A model generated the notes under the pieces. It worked only from the letters and a program-made list of their open reading frames with translations. It was not told where the DNA came from and made no database searches. Source: Dyella solisilvae (GTDB lineage Bacteria; Pseudomonadota; Gammaproteobacteria; Xanthomonadales; Rhodanobacteraceae). From it: DNA of 64,000 nucleotides. A program made the position numbers and the translations under genes. Positions 30,445 through 39,701 of the stretch are shown one piece after another; positions within the stretch are counted from its first letter, which is position 1; each line of letters begins with the position of its first letter. The stretch spans positions 1,338,824 through 1,402,823 of the forward strand of contig NZ_QQSY01000001.1 of the NCBI RefSeq assembly GCF_003351225.1. The letters run 5' to 3'.

Positions 30445-31608
30445 TCAGGCCTTGGCCGCAGCCACGGCTTTCTGCGCCGCATCGTTGAGATCGTTGGCCG
30501 GCGTGATAGCCAGGCCGGAGTTGGCCAGCAGTTCGCGACCCAGCTCCACATTGGTGCCCTGCAGGCGCACCACGACGGGGATCTTCAGACCCACTTCCTT
30601 CACGGCCGCGATGATGCCTTCGGCGATCAGGTCGCAACGCACGATGCCGCCGAAGATGTTGACCAGGATGGCCTTCACCTTGTCGGAGGAAAGGATGAGC
30701 TTGAACGCCTCGGTGACGCGTTCCTTGGTGGCGCCGCCGCCGACGTCGAGGAAGTTGGCCGGCTCGCCGCCTGCCAGCTGGATCACGTCCATGGTGGCCA
30801 TGGCCAGGCCTGCGCCGTTGACCATGCAGCCGATGGAGCCGTCCATGGTCACGTAGTTCAGGTTGTGCTGCACGGCAGCCGCTTCAGCCTGGTCTTCCTG
30901 GGTCAGGTCGCGCATGGCGGCCAGGTCCGGATGACGGAACTCGGCGTTGTCGTCGGAGTTGACCTTGCCGTCGAGCGCGGCGAGGTTGCCGTCCTCGAGG
31001 ATGGCGAGCGGATTCAGCTCGACCAGGGACAGGTCCTTCTCGTTGAACAGCTTGTACAGGCCCAGCATGATCTTGGTCAGCTGGCCGACCTGCTTCGCAT
31101 TGAGGTCCATGGCGAAGCCGAGCTGGCGGCACTGGTACGGCTGCAGGCCTTCCACGAAGTCCACCACGATGGTGTGGATGTCTTCCGGGGTGTCCTTGGC
31201 GACCTGCTCGATGTCCACGCCGCCGTGCTTGGAGGCGATGAACGAGATCGACTTGGAATCACGGTCCGTCAGGATCGACAGATAGAGTTCCTTGGCGATG
31301 TTGGTCGCGTCGGTGACCAGCACCAGGTTCACCGGCAGCGCGCGGCCGGCGGACTGGTAAGTCTCCATGTTGGTGCCCAGCATGCCCTTGGCAGCTGCGC
31401 GCACGTCGTCGAGGCTCTTGCAGAACTTGACGCCGCCGGCCTTGCCGCGGCCGCCTGCGTGGATCTGAGCCTTGACCATCCACTGCGAACCACCAAGGTG
31501 CTTGGCGGCATCGACAGCGGCATCGGGAGAGTTGGCGACCTTGCCCGGGGGCACGGCAATGCCGTACTTCGCGAACAGTTCTTTGGCCTGGTACTCGTGG
31601 AAATTCAT
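30445..31608 (-). CDS. sucC: Succinyl-CoA synthetase beta subunit
   Basis: The ATP-grasp subunit of succinyl-CoA synthetase, 387 residues, starting [17 protein letters not shown]. Visible features are [18 protein letters not shown] near residue 45 in the nucleotide-binding part, [22 protein letters not shown] with Mg ligands near residue 200, and [20 protein letters not shown] near residue 255. ATG at 31608 gives the conserved MNFHEYQ start; nine upstream codons in frame are not conserved-looking. It is divergent from pilS with about 285 bp between. Confidence 0.97.
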   Translation of the reverse strand: MNFHEYQAKELFAKYGIAVPPGKVANSPDAAVDAAKHLGGSQWMVKAQIHAGGRGKAGGVKFCKSLDDVRAAAKGMLGTNMETYQSAGRALPVNLVLVTDATNIAKELYLSILTDRDSKSISFIASKHGGVDIEQVAKDTPEDIHTIVVDFVEGLQPYQCRQLGFAMDLNAKQVGQLTKIMLGLYKLFNEKDLSLVELNPLAILEDGNLAALDGKVNSDDNAEFRHPDLAAMRDLTQEDQAEAAAVQHNLNYVTMDGSIGCMVNGAGLAMATMDVIQLAGGEPANFLDVGGGATKERVTEAFKLILSSDKVKAILVNIFGGIVRCDLIAEGIIAAVKEVGLKIPVVVRLQGTNVELGRELLANSGLAITPANDLNDAAQKAVAAAKA

Positions 31609-31893
31609 GGATACCTCGAGAGTACGGGGAAACATGGCGGCCGCGACGGGTTGTGGGGCCCGGGGCGGTCAGGGGAACGACGGCGGGTTGCGCTGCCGGA
31701 TGCAGTGCGCCGCCGCCTGCCTGTCGACATGACGAAAACCGCGCAATACGGCCAACTATTTTCGCGGAAGCGGCCCCTGATGGAAAGGGGCGGCCCTGAC
31801 GGGGGCCCCGCCCAGGCCTTTCGAGGGACCCCGCCACGGCGTGTGAAGGGCGCGTCTATACTGGCCGGGACCAGCCGGTCAGCCCACTCAAGA

Positions 31894-33552
31894 GTGCCCA
31901 GCCAGGTGTCCAGCACCGTGCAGCCCGCGTACCCCAGCGCCCGCCCCGCACCTGAAGCGGCGCGCCACGAGCTTCTGTTCCTCAACTGCTTCCGGCTGGC
32001 CCAGGCGCTGGTTTACGTCGGCCTGTCGCTGAGCCCGAGCACCCTGGGCTGGCCCAAGCTGGCGGATGTCGGCCTCGCCCGTGGCATGGCGGTGATGTTC
32101 CTGCTGTTCGCCCTGGGCCTGCTGTCGCTGACCCGGCGCTCGAGCGGCCACATCCGCTGGACGGTGTCCGGCGCGCTGACGGTGGACATCGTGGCGGCGG
32201 TGCTGGCGATCGCCACCATGCACGATGCGCGCATCGGCATCGCCATGATGCTGGCGGTGAACCTGGCCGCCGGCGCGCTGATCCTGCCGCTGCGGCTGTC
32301 CTGCTTCTTCGCCGCGCTGGCCACCCTGGGCGTGCTCGGCCATTCGGTGTTCGAGATCCAGCACGGCGACATCGGCATGGATCGCGAGCTGCTGGAATCG
32401 AGCCTGTTCGGCCTGGCCTATTTCTCCATCACCGTGCTGTGCTACGTGCTCAGCCGGCAGATCCGCGCGAGCGAGGCGCTGGCCGAACAGCGCGGCGTTG
32501 ACCTGGCCAATCTGGCCCAGGTCAACGAGCTGATCATTCGCCGCATGAAGACCGGCGTGATGCTGGTGGACGACGCCAACCGCATCCACCAGATGAACGA
32601 GTCGGCCTGGATGCTGCTGGGCAACCCGGCCGCCGACCAGCGCGACCTGGGGCGGCTGGCGCCGGAGCTGTCGCGGCGCCTGTACCACTGGATGACGTCG
32701 GGCAAGCTCGACGAGTCGGCCACCCAGTTGGCCGACGGCGTGCCCGAGGTGGTGCCGCGCTTCAGCCGACTCGCGCCGAACGACGACTCCCACGTGCTGA
32801 TCTTCCTGGACGACACCTCGCTGGTGTCGCGCCGCGCCGAGGAGCTCACGCTCAGTTCGCTGGGGCGCCTGTCCGCCTCGATCGCCCACGAAATCCGCAA
32901 CCCGCTGGCGGCGATCCGCTACTCCGCTCAGCTGCTGGCCGAGTCGGAGGACCTGCCGCCGACCGATCAGCGCATGGTGGAGATCATCAACAACCACTGC
33001 GTGCGGCTGAACGAGATCATCGAGAACATTCTTCAGCTGTCGCGGCGCGAGCGCTCGCGCCCGGAGACGCTGGACCTCGGCATGTGGGCCAACCAGTTCG
33101 TGGAGGAGTACCGCCAGGGCAACGACCTGGGCGAGGACTCGCTGCGGGTGATCCAGGCCAGCACGCCGGTGGCCGCCCTGGCCGACCCGCAGCAGTTGCA
33201 GCAGGTGGTGTGGAACCTTGTGCAGAACGCGCTGCGCTACGGCCGCATGCCCGGCGAATCGGCCCGCGTGATGGTGGTGGCGCGACACGGCGAGCATGGC
33301 GCGCCGATCCTCGAGGTGATCGACCGCGGCCCCGGCATCGCGCCCAAGGTGGCTGCGCAGATTTTCGAACCGTTCTACACCACCCACGAGTACGGCACCG
33401 GCCTTGGCCTCTACCTCGCCCGCCAGATGAGCGAGGCGAACCAGGCCTCGCTCGAATACGTGCGAGTGGCGGGCGGCGGCAGTTGTTTCCGGCTGGTGCT
33501 CACCCCGGCGCGGGCGGGCCGGACCACCGGCGATGCGGCTGCCGCAGGTTGA
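31894..33552 (+). CDS. pilS: Type IV pilus sensor histidine kinase PilS
   Basis: PilS controls PilR and thereby pilin transcription. From about residue 30 there are six membrane segments (first LNCFRLAQALVYVGLSL), then a PAS-like linker (RRMKTGVMLVDDANRIHQMNE), the phospho-acceptor ASIAHEIRNPLAAIRYS near residue 330, the N box VVWNLVQNALRYG, and G boxes DRGPGIAP and YGTGLGLYLARQM. The start is uncertain: GTG codons at 31894, 31906 and 31918 and an ATG at 31780 are in frame. A TATACT hexamer at 31857-31862 would, if it is the -10, exclude the ATG, so I place the start at the first GTG after it. The gene precedes pilR by about 120 bp. Confidence 0.85.
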   Translation: MPSQVSSTVQPAYPSARPAPEAARHELLFLNCFRLAQALVYVGLSLSPSTLGWPKLADVGLARGMAVMFLLFALGLLSLTRRSSGHIRWTVSGALTVDIVAAVLAIATMHDARIGIAMMLAVNLAAGALILPLRLSCFFAALATLGVLGHSVFEIQHGDIGMDRELLESSLFGLAYFSITVLCYVLSRQIRASEALAEQRGVDLANLAQVNELIIRRMKTGVMLVDDANRIHQMNESAWMLLGNPAADQRDLGRLAPELSRRLYHWMTSGKLDESATQLADGVPEVVPRFSRLAPNDDSHVLIFLDDTSLVSRRAEELTLSSLGRLSASIAHEIRNPLAAIRYSAQLLAESEDLPPTDQRMVEIINNHCVRLNEIIENILQLSRRERSRPETLDLGMWANQFVEEYRQGNDLGEDSLRVIQASTPVAALADPQQLQQVVWNLVQNALRYGRMPGESARVMVVARHGEHGAPILEVIDRGPGIAPKVAAQIFEPFYTTHEYGTGLGLYLARQMSEANQASLEYVRVAGGGSCFRLVLTPARAGRTTGDAAAAG

Positions 33553-33615
33553 ATCTGCGCGGAATTCTCCGGCCCACGCCCGCAATGTCCTGCGACGGAC
33601 TTTGCCCGGCGGACT

Positions 33616-33644
33616 TTGCCGGTAGCGGAGCGGACGGTTATCCT
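33616..33644 (+). promoter_or_regulatory. Candidate sigma-70 promoter of pilR
   Basis: TTGCCG (33616-33621), 17-bp spacer, TATCCT (33639-33644), ending 28 bp before the pilR start. It lies in the pilS-pilR gap and would allow pilR expression apart from pilS. Confidence 0.5.
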
Positions 33645-33672
33645 AGCGACGCCACCAGCCCCCCGTGACGAC

Positions 33673-35079
33673 ATGAGCCAACAGACCGTCCTGGTCATCG
33701 ACGACGAACGCGACATCCGCGAACTCCTCACCATCACCCTCGGGCGCATGGACTTGCTGGTCGATGCAGTGGGTACGGTGACTGAAGCGCGACGTGCACT
33801 GGCCGAACGTCACTACGATCTTTGCTTCACCGACATGCGCCTGCCCGACGGCACCGGCCATGAACTGGTCGAGCTGATCGCGGCGGAGCACCCGGACACG
33901 CCGGTGGCGATGATCACCGCCTACGGCAACGTCGACGCCGCGGTGAACGCGCTCAAGGCGGGCGCCTTCGATTTCGTCTCCAAGCCGGTCGACATCCAGA
34001 TGCTGCGCCGCCTGGTGCGCACTGCGTTGCGCCTGGCCGAAGAGAAGCGCACTGGCCAGGCCGCCGCCAAGCCCGATGGCAACGAGCGCCTGATTGGCGA
34101 ATCCGCCGCCATGCAGCAGGTGCGTTCCACCATCGGCAAGCTCGCCCGCAACCAGGCTCCGGTGTACATCGCCGGCGAGTCGGGCGTGGGCAAGGAGCTG
34201 GTGGCGCGACTGATCCACGAGCAGGGCCCCCGCGCCACCGGCCCGTTCGTGCCGGTCAACTGCGGCGCCATTCCGTCGGAGCTGATGGAGAGCGAGTTCT
34301 TCGGCCATCGCAAGGGCAGCTTCACCGGCGCCGTGGGTGACAAGGAAGGCCTGTTCCAGGCGGCCCACGGCGGCACGTTGTTCCTCGACGAAGTGGCTGA
34401 GCTTCCGCTGCACATGCAGGTGAAGCTGCTGCGCGCGATCCAGGAGAAGGCCGTGCGCCCGATCGGCGCCCGCGAGGAAGTGCCGGTGGACGTGCGCATC
34501 CTGTCGGCCACGCACAAGAATCTCGCCGCGCTGGTCGAGCAGGGCCAGTTCCGCCAGGACCTGTTCTACCGCATCAACGTCATCGAGCTGCGCGTGCCGC
34601 CGCTGCGCGAGCGCCGTGGCGACGTGCCGCTGCTGGCCACCTTCGTGCTGCGCCAGCTGGCCGCCAAGAGTGGCGGCGCGCCTGGCCGCTTGTTGCCGGT
34701 CGCCCAGCAGGCGCTGGAGGCCTACGATTTCCCGGGCAATGTGCGCGAGCTGGAGAACATCCTCGAGCGCGCCATGGCCATGTGCGATGGCGACCAGATC
34801 GACGTGAGCGACCTGATGCTGCCGCAACGCACGCCACGCGTCGCCGAGCCGGCGATGGCGGTCGCCGCCGGCGTGGCGCCAGCAGCCGCGGCGGCGCCGG
34901 CGCCCATGCAGGCTCCCAACGCCAATGGCGGCCTGGACGACTACATCAGCAACCTCGAGCGCACCGCCATCATCAAGGCGCTGGAAGAGTCGCGCTACAA
35001 CAAGACCGCAGCCGCCAAGAAGCTGGGCATCACCTTCCGCGCGCTGCGCTACAAGCTCAAGAAGCTCGGCATCGACTGA
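33673..35079 (+). CDS. pilR: Sigma-54-dependent response regulator PilR
   Basis: An NtrC-type activator of type IV pilin genes, 468 residues. REC domain at residues 4-120 with the phospho-acceptor Asp in LCFTDMRLPDG near residue 53; central AAA+ domain with Walker A GESGVGKELVA near residue 172, the sigma-54-contacting loop GSFTGA near residue 215 and Walker B GGTLFLDEVAELPL; C-terminal Fis-type helix-turn-helix NKTAAAKKLGITFRALRYKL. An Ala/Pro-rich linker (AAGVAPAAAAAPAP) precedes the HTH. ATG at 33673 starts MSQQTVLVIDDE. Confidence 0.95.
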   Translation: MSQQTVLVIDDERDIRELLTITLGRMDLLVDAVGTVTEARRALAERHYDLCFTDMRLPDGTGHELVELIAAEHPDTPVAMITAYGNVDAAVNALKAGAFDFVSKPVDIQMLRRLVRTALRLAEEKRTGQAAAKPDGNERLIGESAAMQQVRSTIGKLARNQAPVYIAGESGVGKELVARLIHEQGPRATGPFVPVNCGAIPSELMESEFFGHRKGSFTGAVGDKEGLFQAAHGGTLFLDEVAELPLHMQVKLLRAIQEKAVRPIGAREEVPVDVRILSATHKNLAALVEQGQFRQDLFYRINVIELRVPPLRERRGDVPLLATFVLRQLAAKSGGAPGRLLPVAQQALEAYDFPGNVRELENILERAMAMCDGDQIDVSDLMLPQRTPRVAEPAMAVAAGVAPAAAAAPAPMQAPNANGGLDDYISNLERTAIIKALEESRYNKTAAAKKLGITFRALRYKLKKLGID

Positions 35080-35080
35080 C

Positions 35081-35113
35081 AAAAAAAGGCCGGATCAGAT
35101 CCGGCCTTTTTTT
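35081..35113. terminator. Bidirectional intrinsic terminator
   Basis: Seven A, stem GGCCGGAT/ATCCGGCC (35088-35095 with 35099-35106), then seven T. It directly follows the pilR stop and also serves the convergent dsbC. Confidence 0.95.
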
Positions 35114-35133
35114 ATGGGGTGCGGCGACGGGCC

Positions 35134-35937
35134 TCAGCTGCCCTTGCTCAGCAAGCGCAGCATCTCCTCCGGCGTGATGTACCCGCCCAGCATCGTGCCG
35201 TCCGACGCAATGATGGTCGGCGTGCCGGTGATGCCCAGCTTCACGCCGAGATCGAACTGCTGCTTGACCGGGTTGGCGCAGGTGGCCGACTTGGGCATAT
35301 GCCCCTCCTTGGCCGCGGTGAACGCCGCGTTGCGATTGGATGCGCACCAGACCGACACCATCTCGTTGTAGGTCTCGGTATTGCGCCCGGCTGGATTGGT
35401 GACGCCGTCGCGCGGCCAGGCCACGTATTCCAGCGCGATGCCGGCCTTGTTGAACTCGGCAACGTGCTCGTGCAGCGCACGACAGTAGGCGCAGTTGACA
35501 TCGGTGAACACGGTGACGCGATAGCGCGGGTTGGCCGGCGCGAACACGATGCGGTCGGACGCGGGCACCTTGGCCAGCTCCGCCTTGCGGAAACTTGCCC
35601 AGCCATCGTTGCTGATGTTCTTTTTCCTGGCCACGTCGATCAGGTCGCCGTTGAGCAGGAACTTGCCATCGGCGCTCACGTAGACCAGCTGGCCGTCCGT
35701 GATCACCTGGTAGAAGCCCGGAATCGGCGAGGCCTGGATGGAGGCGATGGTCGCGTCCGGGGCCAGCGACAGGATGGCCTTGCGCACGGAGGCCTCCGAC
35801 CCGGTGGCGCTAGCAACTGCGGTGGCGTTGGCGTTGGCGGGGGCATTCGCGGTGGCGCTGCCCGACCCGTCCGGCGCCGCGCAGACGTTGAGGGCGAACC
35901 CGCTGACGCACAGGGCCAGCAACCATTTCTTGAACAT
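35134..35937 (-). CDS. dsbC: Thiol:disulfide interchange protein DsbC
   Basis: A periplasmic disulfide isomerase of 267 residues. Signal peptide MFKKWLLALCVSGFALNVCAA; an unusually long Ala/Asn/Thr-rich stretch (about residues 22-48); the DsbC dimerisation domain (VRKAILSLAPDATIASIQAS onward); and the thioredoxin fold with the redox motif CAYC in FTDVNCAYCRALHEHV near residue 150 and the cis-proline in GITGTPTIIASDG. Two further cysteines (WCAS, TCAN) match the structural disulfide of DsbC. ATG at 35937 gives the signal peptide. It follows xerD by about 95 bp on the same strand. Confidence 0.92.
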   Translation of the reverse strand: MFKKWLLALCVSGFALNVCAAPDGSGSATANAPANANATAVASATGSEASVRKAILSLAPDATIASIQASPIPGFYQVITDGQLVYVSADGKFLLNGDLIDVARKKNISNDGWASFRKAELAKVPASDRIVFAPANPRYRVTVFTDVNCAYCRALHEHVAEFNKAGIALEYVAWPRDGVTNPAGRNTETYNEMVSVWCASNRNAAFTAAKEGHMPKSATCANPVKQQFDLGVKLGITGTPTIIASDGTMLGGYITPEEMLRLLSKGS

Positions 35938-36032
35938 CACGAACCTCGGGGTAGTCACTTCCGCAAGCGGAAGGCTGGGGATAGCGCATTCTCGCACAGG
36001 CGGGTTAAGGGTTTCTGAGACTTTGCAGCGAC

Positions 36033-36944
36033 TTAACCGCGCGGATGGTGCTGCGCATGAAGGCGCTTGAGGCCCTCCTTCGCCACCAGCGTATAAATCT
36101 GCGTCGTGCTCAGTGCGCTGTGGCCCAACAGCATCTGCAGGGCGCGCAGGTCGGCGCCATGGTTGAGCAGGTGGGTGGCAAAGGAATGCCGCAGGACGTG
36201 CGGCGAGATGCGCTTGGGCACGATACCCACGTTGAGCGCGTAGCGCTTCACCAGCGTCCAGAACATCTGGCGCGTCATGCCCTCCCCGCGGTTGCTGAGG
36301 AACAGCGCGATGGGCTGGCGTCCCTTGGCCAGCGCCGGCCGCGCCGCGGCCAGGTAGGCCTCGATGCGCTCGGCGGCGACCTCGCCGATCGGAACCAGCC
36401 GGTCCTTGCCACCCTTGCCAGTCACGCGCACCACGCCCTGACGAAGGTTCAGCGAGGCCAGCGGGAGTTCCACCAGCTCCGAGACGCGCAGGCCCGAGGC
36501 ATACATCAGCTCCAGCATGGCGCGATCGCGCAAGCCCAGCATGGTGCCGCTATCGGGCGCATCCAGCAGACCCTCGATCTCCTTTTCCGCGAGCGCCTTG
36601 GGCAGGCTGCGCGGCGTCTTGGGGCGCTCGATCAGCAGGGTCGGATCGTCGAAACCAGGCTCGGTGTGCGCCAGGTGGGCGTAATAGCGCCGGAACGACG
36701 ACTGTCGCCGCGCCAGCGAGCGCACCGCCACCGGCTGGCTGCCGTGATAGGCGGACAGGTGCTGGCGCTGCGCGCTGCGCAGGCTCAAGCCTTGCGCGCC
36801 AAGCCAGCGCGCCAGGCCTTCGAGGTCACGGCGATAGGCGTCGAGCGTCTTGTCGGATAGCCCGTCCTCGGACCACACCCGCTCGATAAAGGCGTCAATG
36901 CTGCGACGGTCTGCTTCGGTGATACTTGGAGTGGCTTGCTGCAT
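36033..36944 (-). CDS. xerD: Tyrosine recombinase XerD
   Basis: XerD works with XerC at dif to resolve chromosome dimers. The 303-residue product has the SAM-like N-terminal domain (residues 12-95) and the catalytic domain with Arg in ASGLRVSELVEL, Lys in TGKGGKDRLVPIG, HxxR in HVLRHSFATHLLNHG, His in LLGHSALSTTQIY and the nucleophile Tyr in the last of these. The full catalytic set and the length fit XerD rather than a phage integrase, and no att-like repeat or cargo is next to it. Confidence 0.94.
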   Translation of the reverse strand: MQQATPSITEADRRSIDAFIERVWSEDGLSDKTLDAYRRDLEGLARWLGAQGLSLRSAQRQHLSAYHGSQPVAVRSLARRQSSFRRYYAHLAHTEPGFDDPTLLIERPKTPRSLPKALAEKEIEGLLDAPDSGTMLGLRDRAMLELMYASGLRVSELVELPLASLNLRQGVVRVTGKGGKDRLVPIGEVAAERIEAYLAAARPALAKGRQPIALFLSNRGEGMTRQMFWTLVKRYALNVGIVPKRISPHVLRHSFATHLLNHGADLRALQMLLGHSALSTTQIYTLVAKEGLKRLHAQHHPRG

Positions 36945-37012
36945 GCATGCGATGCTCGCCGCGCGCGCCCATGGGGCGCAAGCACCCTCTTACACCGAAT
37001 GCTCGTACCGTG

Positions 37013-37513
37013 ATGAACGACAGCTCCGTCTCCACCGTCGCCTGCCCACTGTGGCGCCGGCTGCTCGCCCTGCTCTACGACCTGCTCGCCGTGCTCGCCA
37101 TCGTGATGGTGGTGGGTTACATCTGCCAGCGAATCACCGGCGGCAACGTGGTCAGCGGCGGCGACCATGCGCACATCGCATGGTGGTACCAGCCGTTGCA
37201 GGGACTGGCCGTGTCGACCTACTTCGTGCTGTCCTGGCTGCGCGGCGGGCAAACGCTGGGCATGCGACCGTGGCGCATCCGGGTGACCGGTTCCGATGGT
37301 CGTCGACTCACACTGGGGCAGGCCGTGTTGCGCGTCCTGGTGGCTGCCGCGCCGCTGCTGCTGCTTGGCCTGGCCCCCTGGTTCGGGGTCGCTGCCGCAC
37401 TGTGGGCGGTCGCCATCGCCTGGGCCCTCTATTTCGGCCTGGCGGCGTTCGATCCACGCCGGCGGGCGCTGCAGGATGTGATCGCGCGCACTGAATTGCG
37501 CAGGATCGGCTAG
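37013..37513 (+). CDS. RDD family membrane protein
   Basis: A 166-residue inner-membrane protein with the RDD layout: an Arg-containing first segment (PLWRRLLALLYDLLAVLAIVM), a second segment, and the GQTLGMRPWRIRVTGSDGRRLTLGQAVLRVL block near residue 80 that precedes the third. Function is not established for most RDD proteins; some act in ion transport. ATG at 37013 is chosen (MNDSSVST); it is divergent from xerD with 68 bp between starts. Confidence 0.82.
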   Translation: MNDSSVSTVACPLWRRLLALLYDLLAVLAIVMVVGYICQRITGGNVVSGGDHAHIAWWYQPLQGLAVSTYFVLSWLRGGQTLGMRPWRIRVTGSDGRRLTLGQAVLRVLVAAAPLLLLGLAPWFGVAAALWAVAIAWALYFGLAAFDPRRRALQDVIARTELRRIG

Positions 37514-37555
37514 GCCTTCACGTTCATGTAAGTATGTCTGGGCAAGATTGTGGCG

Positions 37556-38299
37556 ATGCCCACGATTGCCCTTTCCCGCCCCACCGCCGCCAACGTGACC
37601 CGCTCGAACGGCGGGGAGCGCGCATGGGAGTGGGCCGGTGGCAAACTGGTCGATCCGAGCCGCTTCAACACCTGGCCGATGGTGCGCGAACTCGCCATGG
37701 CGCTGCCGCGCCGGCTGGAGGTGGCCCCGGGCCTGCGACCACGCCTGCCGCTCGACGGCACGTATTTCATCGATGTGAGCCGCGTGGCCCTCGCCAGCCT
37801 GCGCTCCTGGGGCGCCAGCGCCGCCTGCGGCACGCTCAGCGCGCTGCCCTGCCCCGACGCCAGTTTCGACCTGATCTGCGCGCTCGACATCCTTGAGCAC
37901 ATGGCGGACCGCGAGCAGGCCCTGCACGAGCTTTCCCGCGTCGCGGCGCCGGATGCACGCCTGTTGTTGTCCGTACCGGTACGCGCGGGGTCCTCGACCG
38001 GCCTCGGCGAGTCCGACGGCCACGACCGCCGGGTCGAACCCGGCCAGATCACGGCTCGCCTGGCCGCCCATGGCTGGGTCGTCGAACAAAGCACGGTGTA
38101 CGACCAGCCGTCCGTGTCGCGCAGCCTGGCGACCCTCGGCAGGGAGTGCCTCCAGCATCGTGGGGAGCGCGCCCTGTGGTGGTACAACCGGGTGCTGACG
38201 CCATGGGAACTGCGCTTGCAGCGTCCCCTGCGCTGGCGTCCCGGCCTGGTGTCGGCCCCGCGTGCAAGTGCGCTACTGCTGCTCTGCCGGCGCACCTAA
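37556..38299 (+). CDS. Class I SAM-dependent methyltransferase
   Basis: A 247-residue cytoplasmic protein of the methyltransf_11 type. Motif I is a variant, LEVAPGLRPRLPLDGTYFIDVS (near residue 55); motif II is ASFDLICALDILEHM near residue 100, and the post-motif VAAPDARLLLSVPV follows. The substrate cannot be told; relatives with an EWAGGKLVDPSRFNTWP start are common in Xanthomonadales beside unrelated genes. ATG at 37556 is taken; a GTG two codons upstream is in frame. Confidence 0.78.
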   Translation: MPTIALSRPTAANVTRSNGGERAWEWAGGKLVDPSRFNTWPMVRELAMALPRRLEVAPGLRPRLPLDGTYFIDVSRVALASLRSWGASAACGTLSALPCPDASFDLICALDILEHMADREQALHELSRVAAPDARLLLSVPVRAGSSTGLGESDGHDRRVEPGQITARLAAHGWVVEQSTVYDQPSVSRSLATLGRECLQHRGERALWWYNRVLTPWELRLQRPLRWRPGLVSAPRASALLLLCRRT

Positions 38300-38394
38300 G
38301 CGACTGATTCAACAGGCTTGAGACGATGCGGCGGCGCAACACGGCGACGCCAAACCGGGTAAGATGTCGCCTTTCCGACGCCGGGTTCAGCCCC

Positions 38395-39648
38395 ATGCTT
38401 TATCAGATCCATGAGTGGCAGCGCGCCATCCTAGGCCCGCTCAGCCATTACGCCGAAGCCAGCGCCAAGATGTTCAGCGACCTCACCAGCCCGCTCTCGC
38501 ACCTGCCGGGGGCGCCGCGACTGGCGGCCGGCTACGAGCTGCTGCACCGGCTCGGCAAGGAGTACGAGAAGCCCTCCTTCAACCTGTCCCAGGTCAATGC
38601 CCATGGGCAGGAGATCGCGGTGATCGAGCGAGTGGTGCTGGAGAAGCCGTTTTGCCAGCTGCGCCGGTTCAAGCGCTTCAGCGACGATCCGGTGGTCATC
38701 GAGAAGCTGAAGAACGACCCGGTGGTGCTGGTGGTGGCCCCGCTGTCCGGCCACCACGCCACGTTGCTGCGCGATACGGTGCGCACCCTGCTGCATGACC
38801 ACAAAGTGTTCATCACCGACTGGGTCGACGCGCGCATGGTGCCGACCAGCGAAGGCCCGTTCCATCTCGACGACTACGTCGCCTATATCGAGGAATTCAT
38901 CCGCCACATCGGCGCCGAACGCCTGCATGTGATCTCGGTGTGCCAGCCGACCGTGCCGGTACTGGCCGCGGTGTCGCTGATGGCCGCCCGCGGCGAGCAG
39001 ACCCCGCTCACCATGACCATGATGGGCGGCCCGATCGAGCCGCGCAGCAACCCCACCGGCGTCAACAACCTGGCCACCACCCGCCCGTTGAGCTGGTTCA
39101 AGGGCAACGTGATCCACACGGTGCCGGCGAACTATCCGGGCAGCGGGCGCGAGGTCTATCCGGGCTTCCTGCAGCACGCGGGCTTCATTGCGATGAACCC
39201 CGGCCGCCACCTGAACTCGCACTGGGATTTCTACGAGAACCTGCTGCGCGGCGACCAGGACGACGCCGAGGCGCACCGCAAGTTCTACGACGAGTACAAC
39301 GCCGTGCTCGACATGCCCGCCGAGTACTACCTGGACACCATCTCCACCGTGTTCCAGCAGTTCCTGCTGCCACGCGGCCTGTGGGATGTGAAGGGCGAGC
39401 GCGTGCGACCGGAGGCCATCACCTCCACCGCGCTGTTCACCATCGAGGGCGAGCTGGACGACATCGCCGGCATTGGCCAGACCGAGGCGGCGCACGACCT
39501 GTGCAGCGGCATCCCCGCCGACCGCCGCGCCCATCGCGTGGTCGAAGGCGCCGGGCACTACGGCACCTTCAGCGGCCGCCGCTGGCGCGAATCGGTCTAC
39601 CCGCAGGTGCGCGACTTCATCCGCCAGTTCGGCCAGGTCGCGAAATAA
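38395..39648 (+). CDS. phaZ: Intracellular polyhydroxyalkanoate depolymerase
   Basis: A 417-residue alpha/beta hydrolase matching intracellular PHB depolymerases. It starts MLYQIHEWQRAILGPLSHYAE; the nucleophile is a cysteine in the lipase-like box VISVCQPTVPVLAA near residue 180, with PLSGHHATLLRDTV near residue 120 (oxyanion region) and the C-terminal histidine in VVEGAGHYGTFSGRRW. The enzyme degrades storage polyester granules in the cytoplasm. No pha synthase genes are nearby. Confidence 0.9.
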   Translation: MLYQIHEWQRAILGPLSHYAEASAKMFSDLTSPLSHLPGAPRLAAGYELLHRLGKEYEKPSFNLSQVNAHGQEIAVIERVVLEKPFCQLRRFKRFSDDPVVIEKLKNDPVVLVVAPLSGHHATLLRDTVRTLLHDHKVFITDWVDARMVPTSEGPFHLDDYVAYIEEFIRHIGAERLHVISVCQPTVPVLAAVSLMAARGEQTPLTMTMMGGPIEPRSNPTGVNNLATTRPLSWFKGNVIHTVPANYPGSGREVYPGFLQHAGFIAMNPGRHLNSHWDFYENLLRGDQDDAEAHRKFYDEYNAVLDMPAEYYLDTISTVFQQFLLPRGLWDVKGERVRPEAITSTALFTIEGELDDIAGIGQTEAAHDLCSGIPADRRAHRVVEGAGHYGTFSGRRWRESVYPQVRDFIRQFGQVAK

Positions 39649-39659
39649 GCCTCGCCGCC

Positions 39660-39688
39660 CTGCAGGAGCGCGCAGCGCGCTCCTGCAG
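39660..39688. repeat. GCGC-rich 13-bp inverted repeat between phaZ and ltaE
   Basis: CTGCAGGAGCGCG and CGCGCTCCTGCAG (39660-39672, 39676-39688) form a perfect 13-bp stem with loop CAG between two convergent genes. It has no U tract. The type resembles the 'TGCAGGAGCGC' palindromes scattered in xanthomonads; a related, less perfect one lies at 48103-48133. Confidence 0.7.
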
Positions 39689-39701
39689 CTGTCGCGAATG
39701 T

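Noticed and set aside
36033-36944. XerD gene as integrase of a mobile element
   Set aside because: Motifs and length fit housekeeping XerD; no attachment-site repeats, tRNA gene or cargo genes adjoin it.
37013-38299. RDD protein and methyltransferase as one functional unit
   Set aside because: They are 42 bp apart on one strand, but nothing in their families links them, so I kept them as separate genes.
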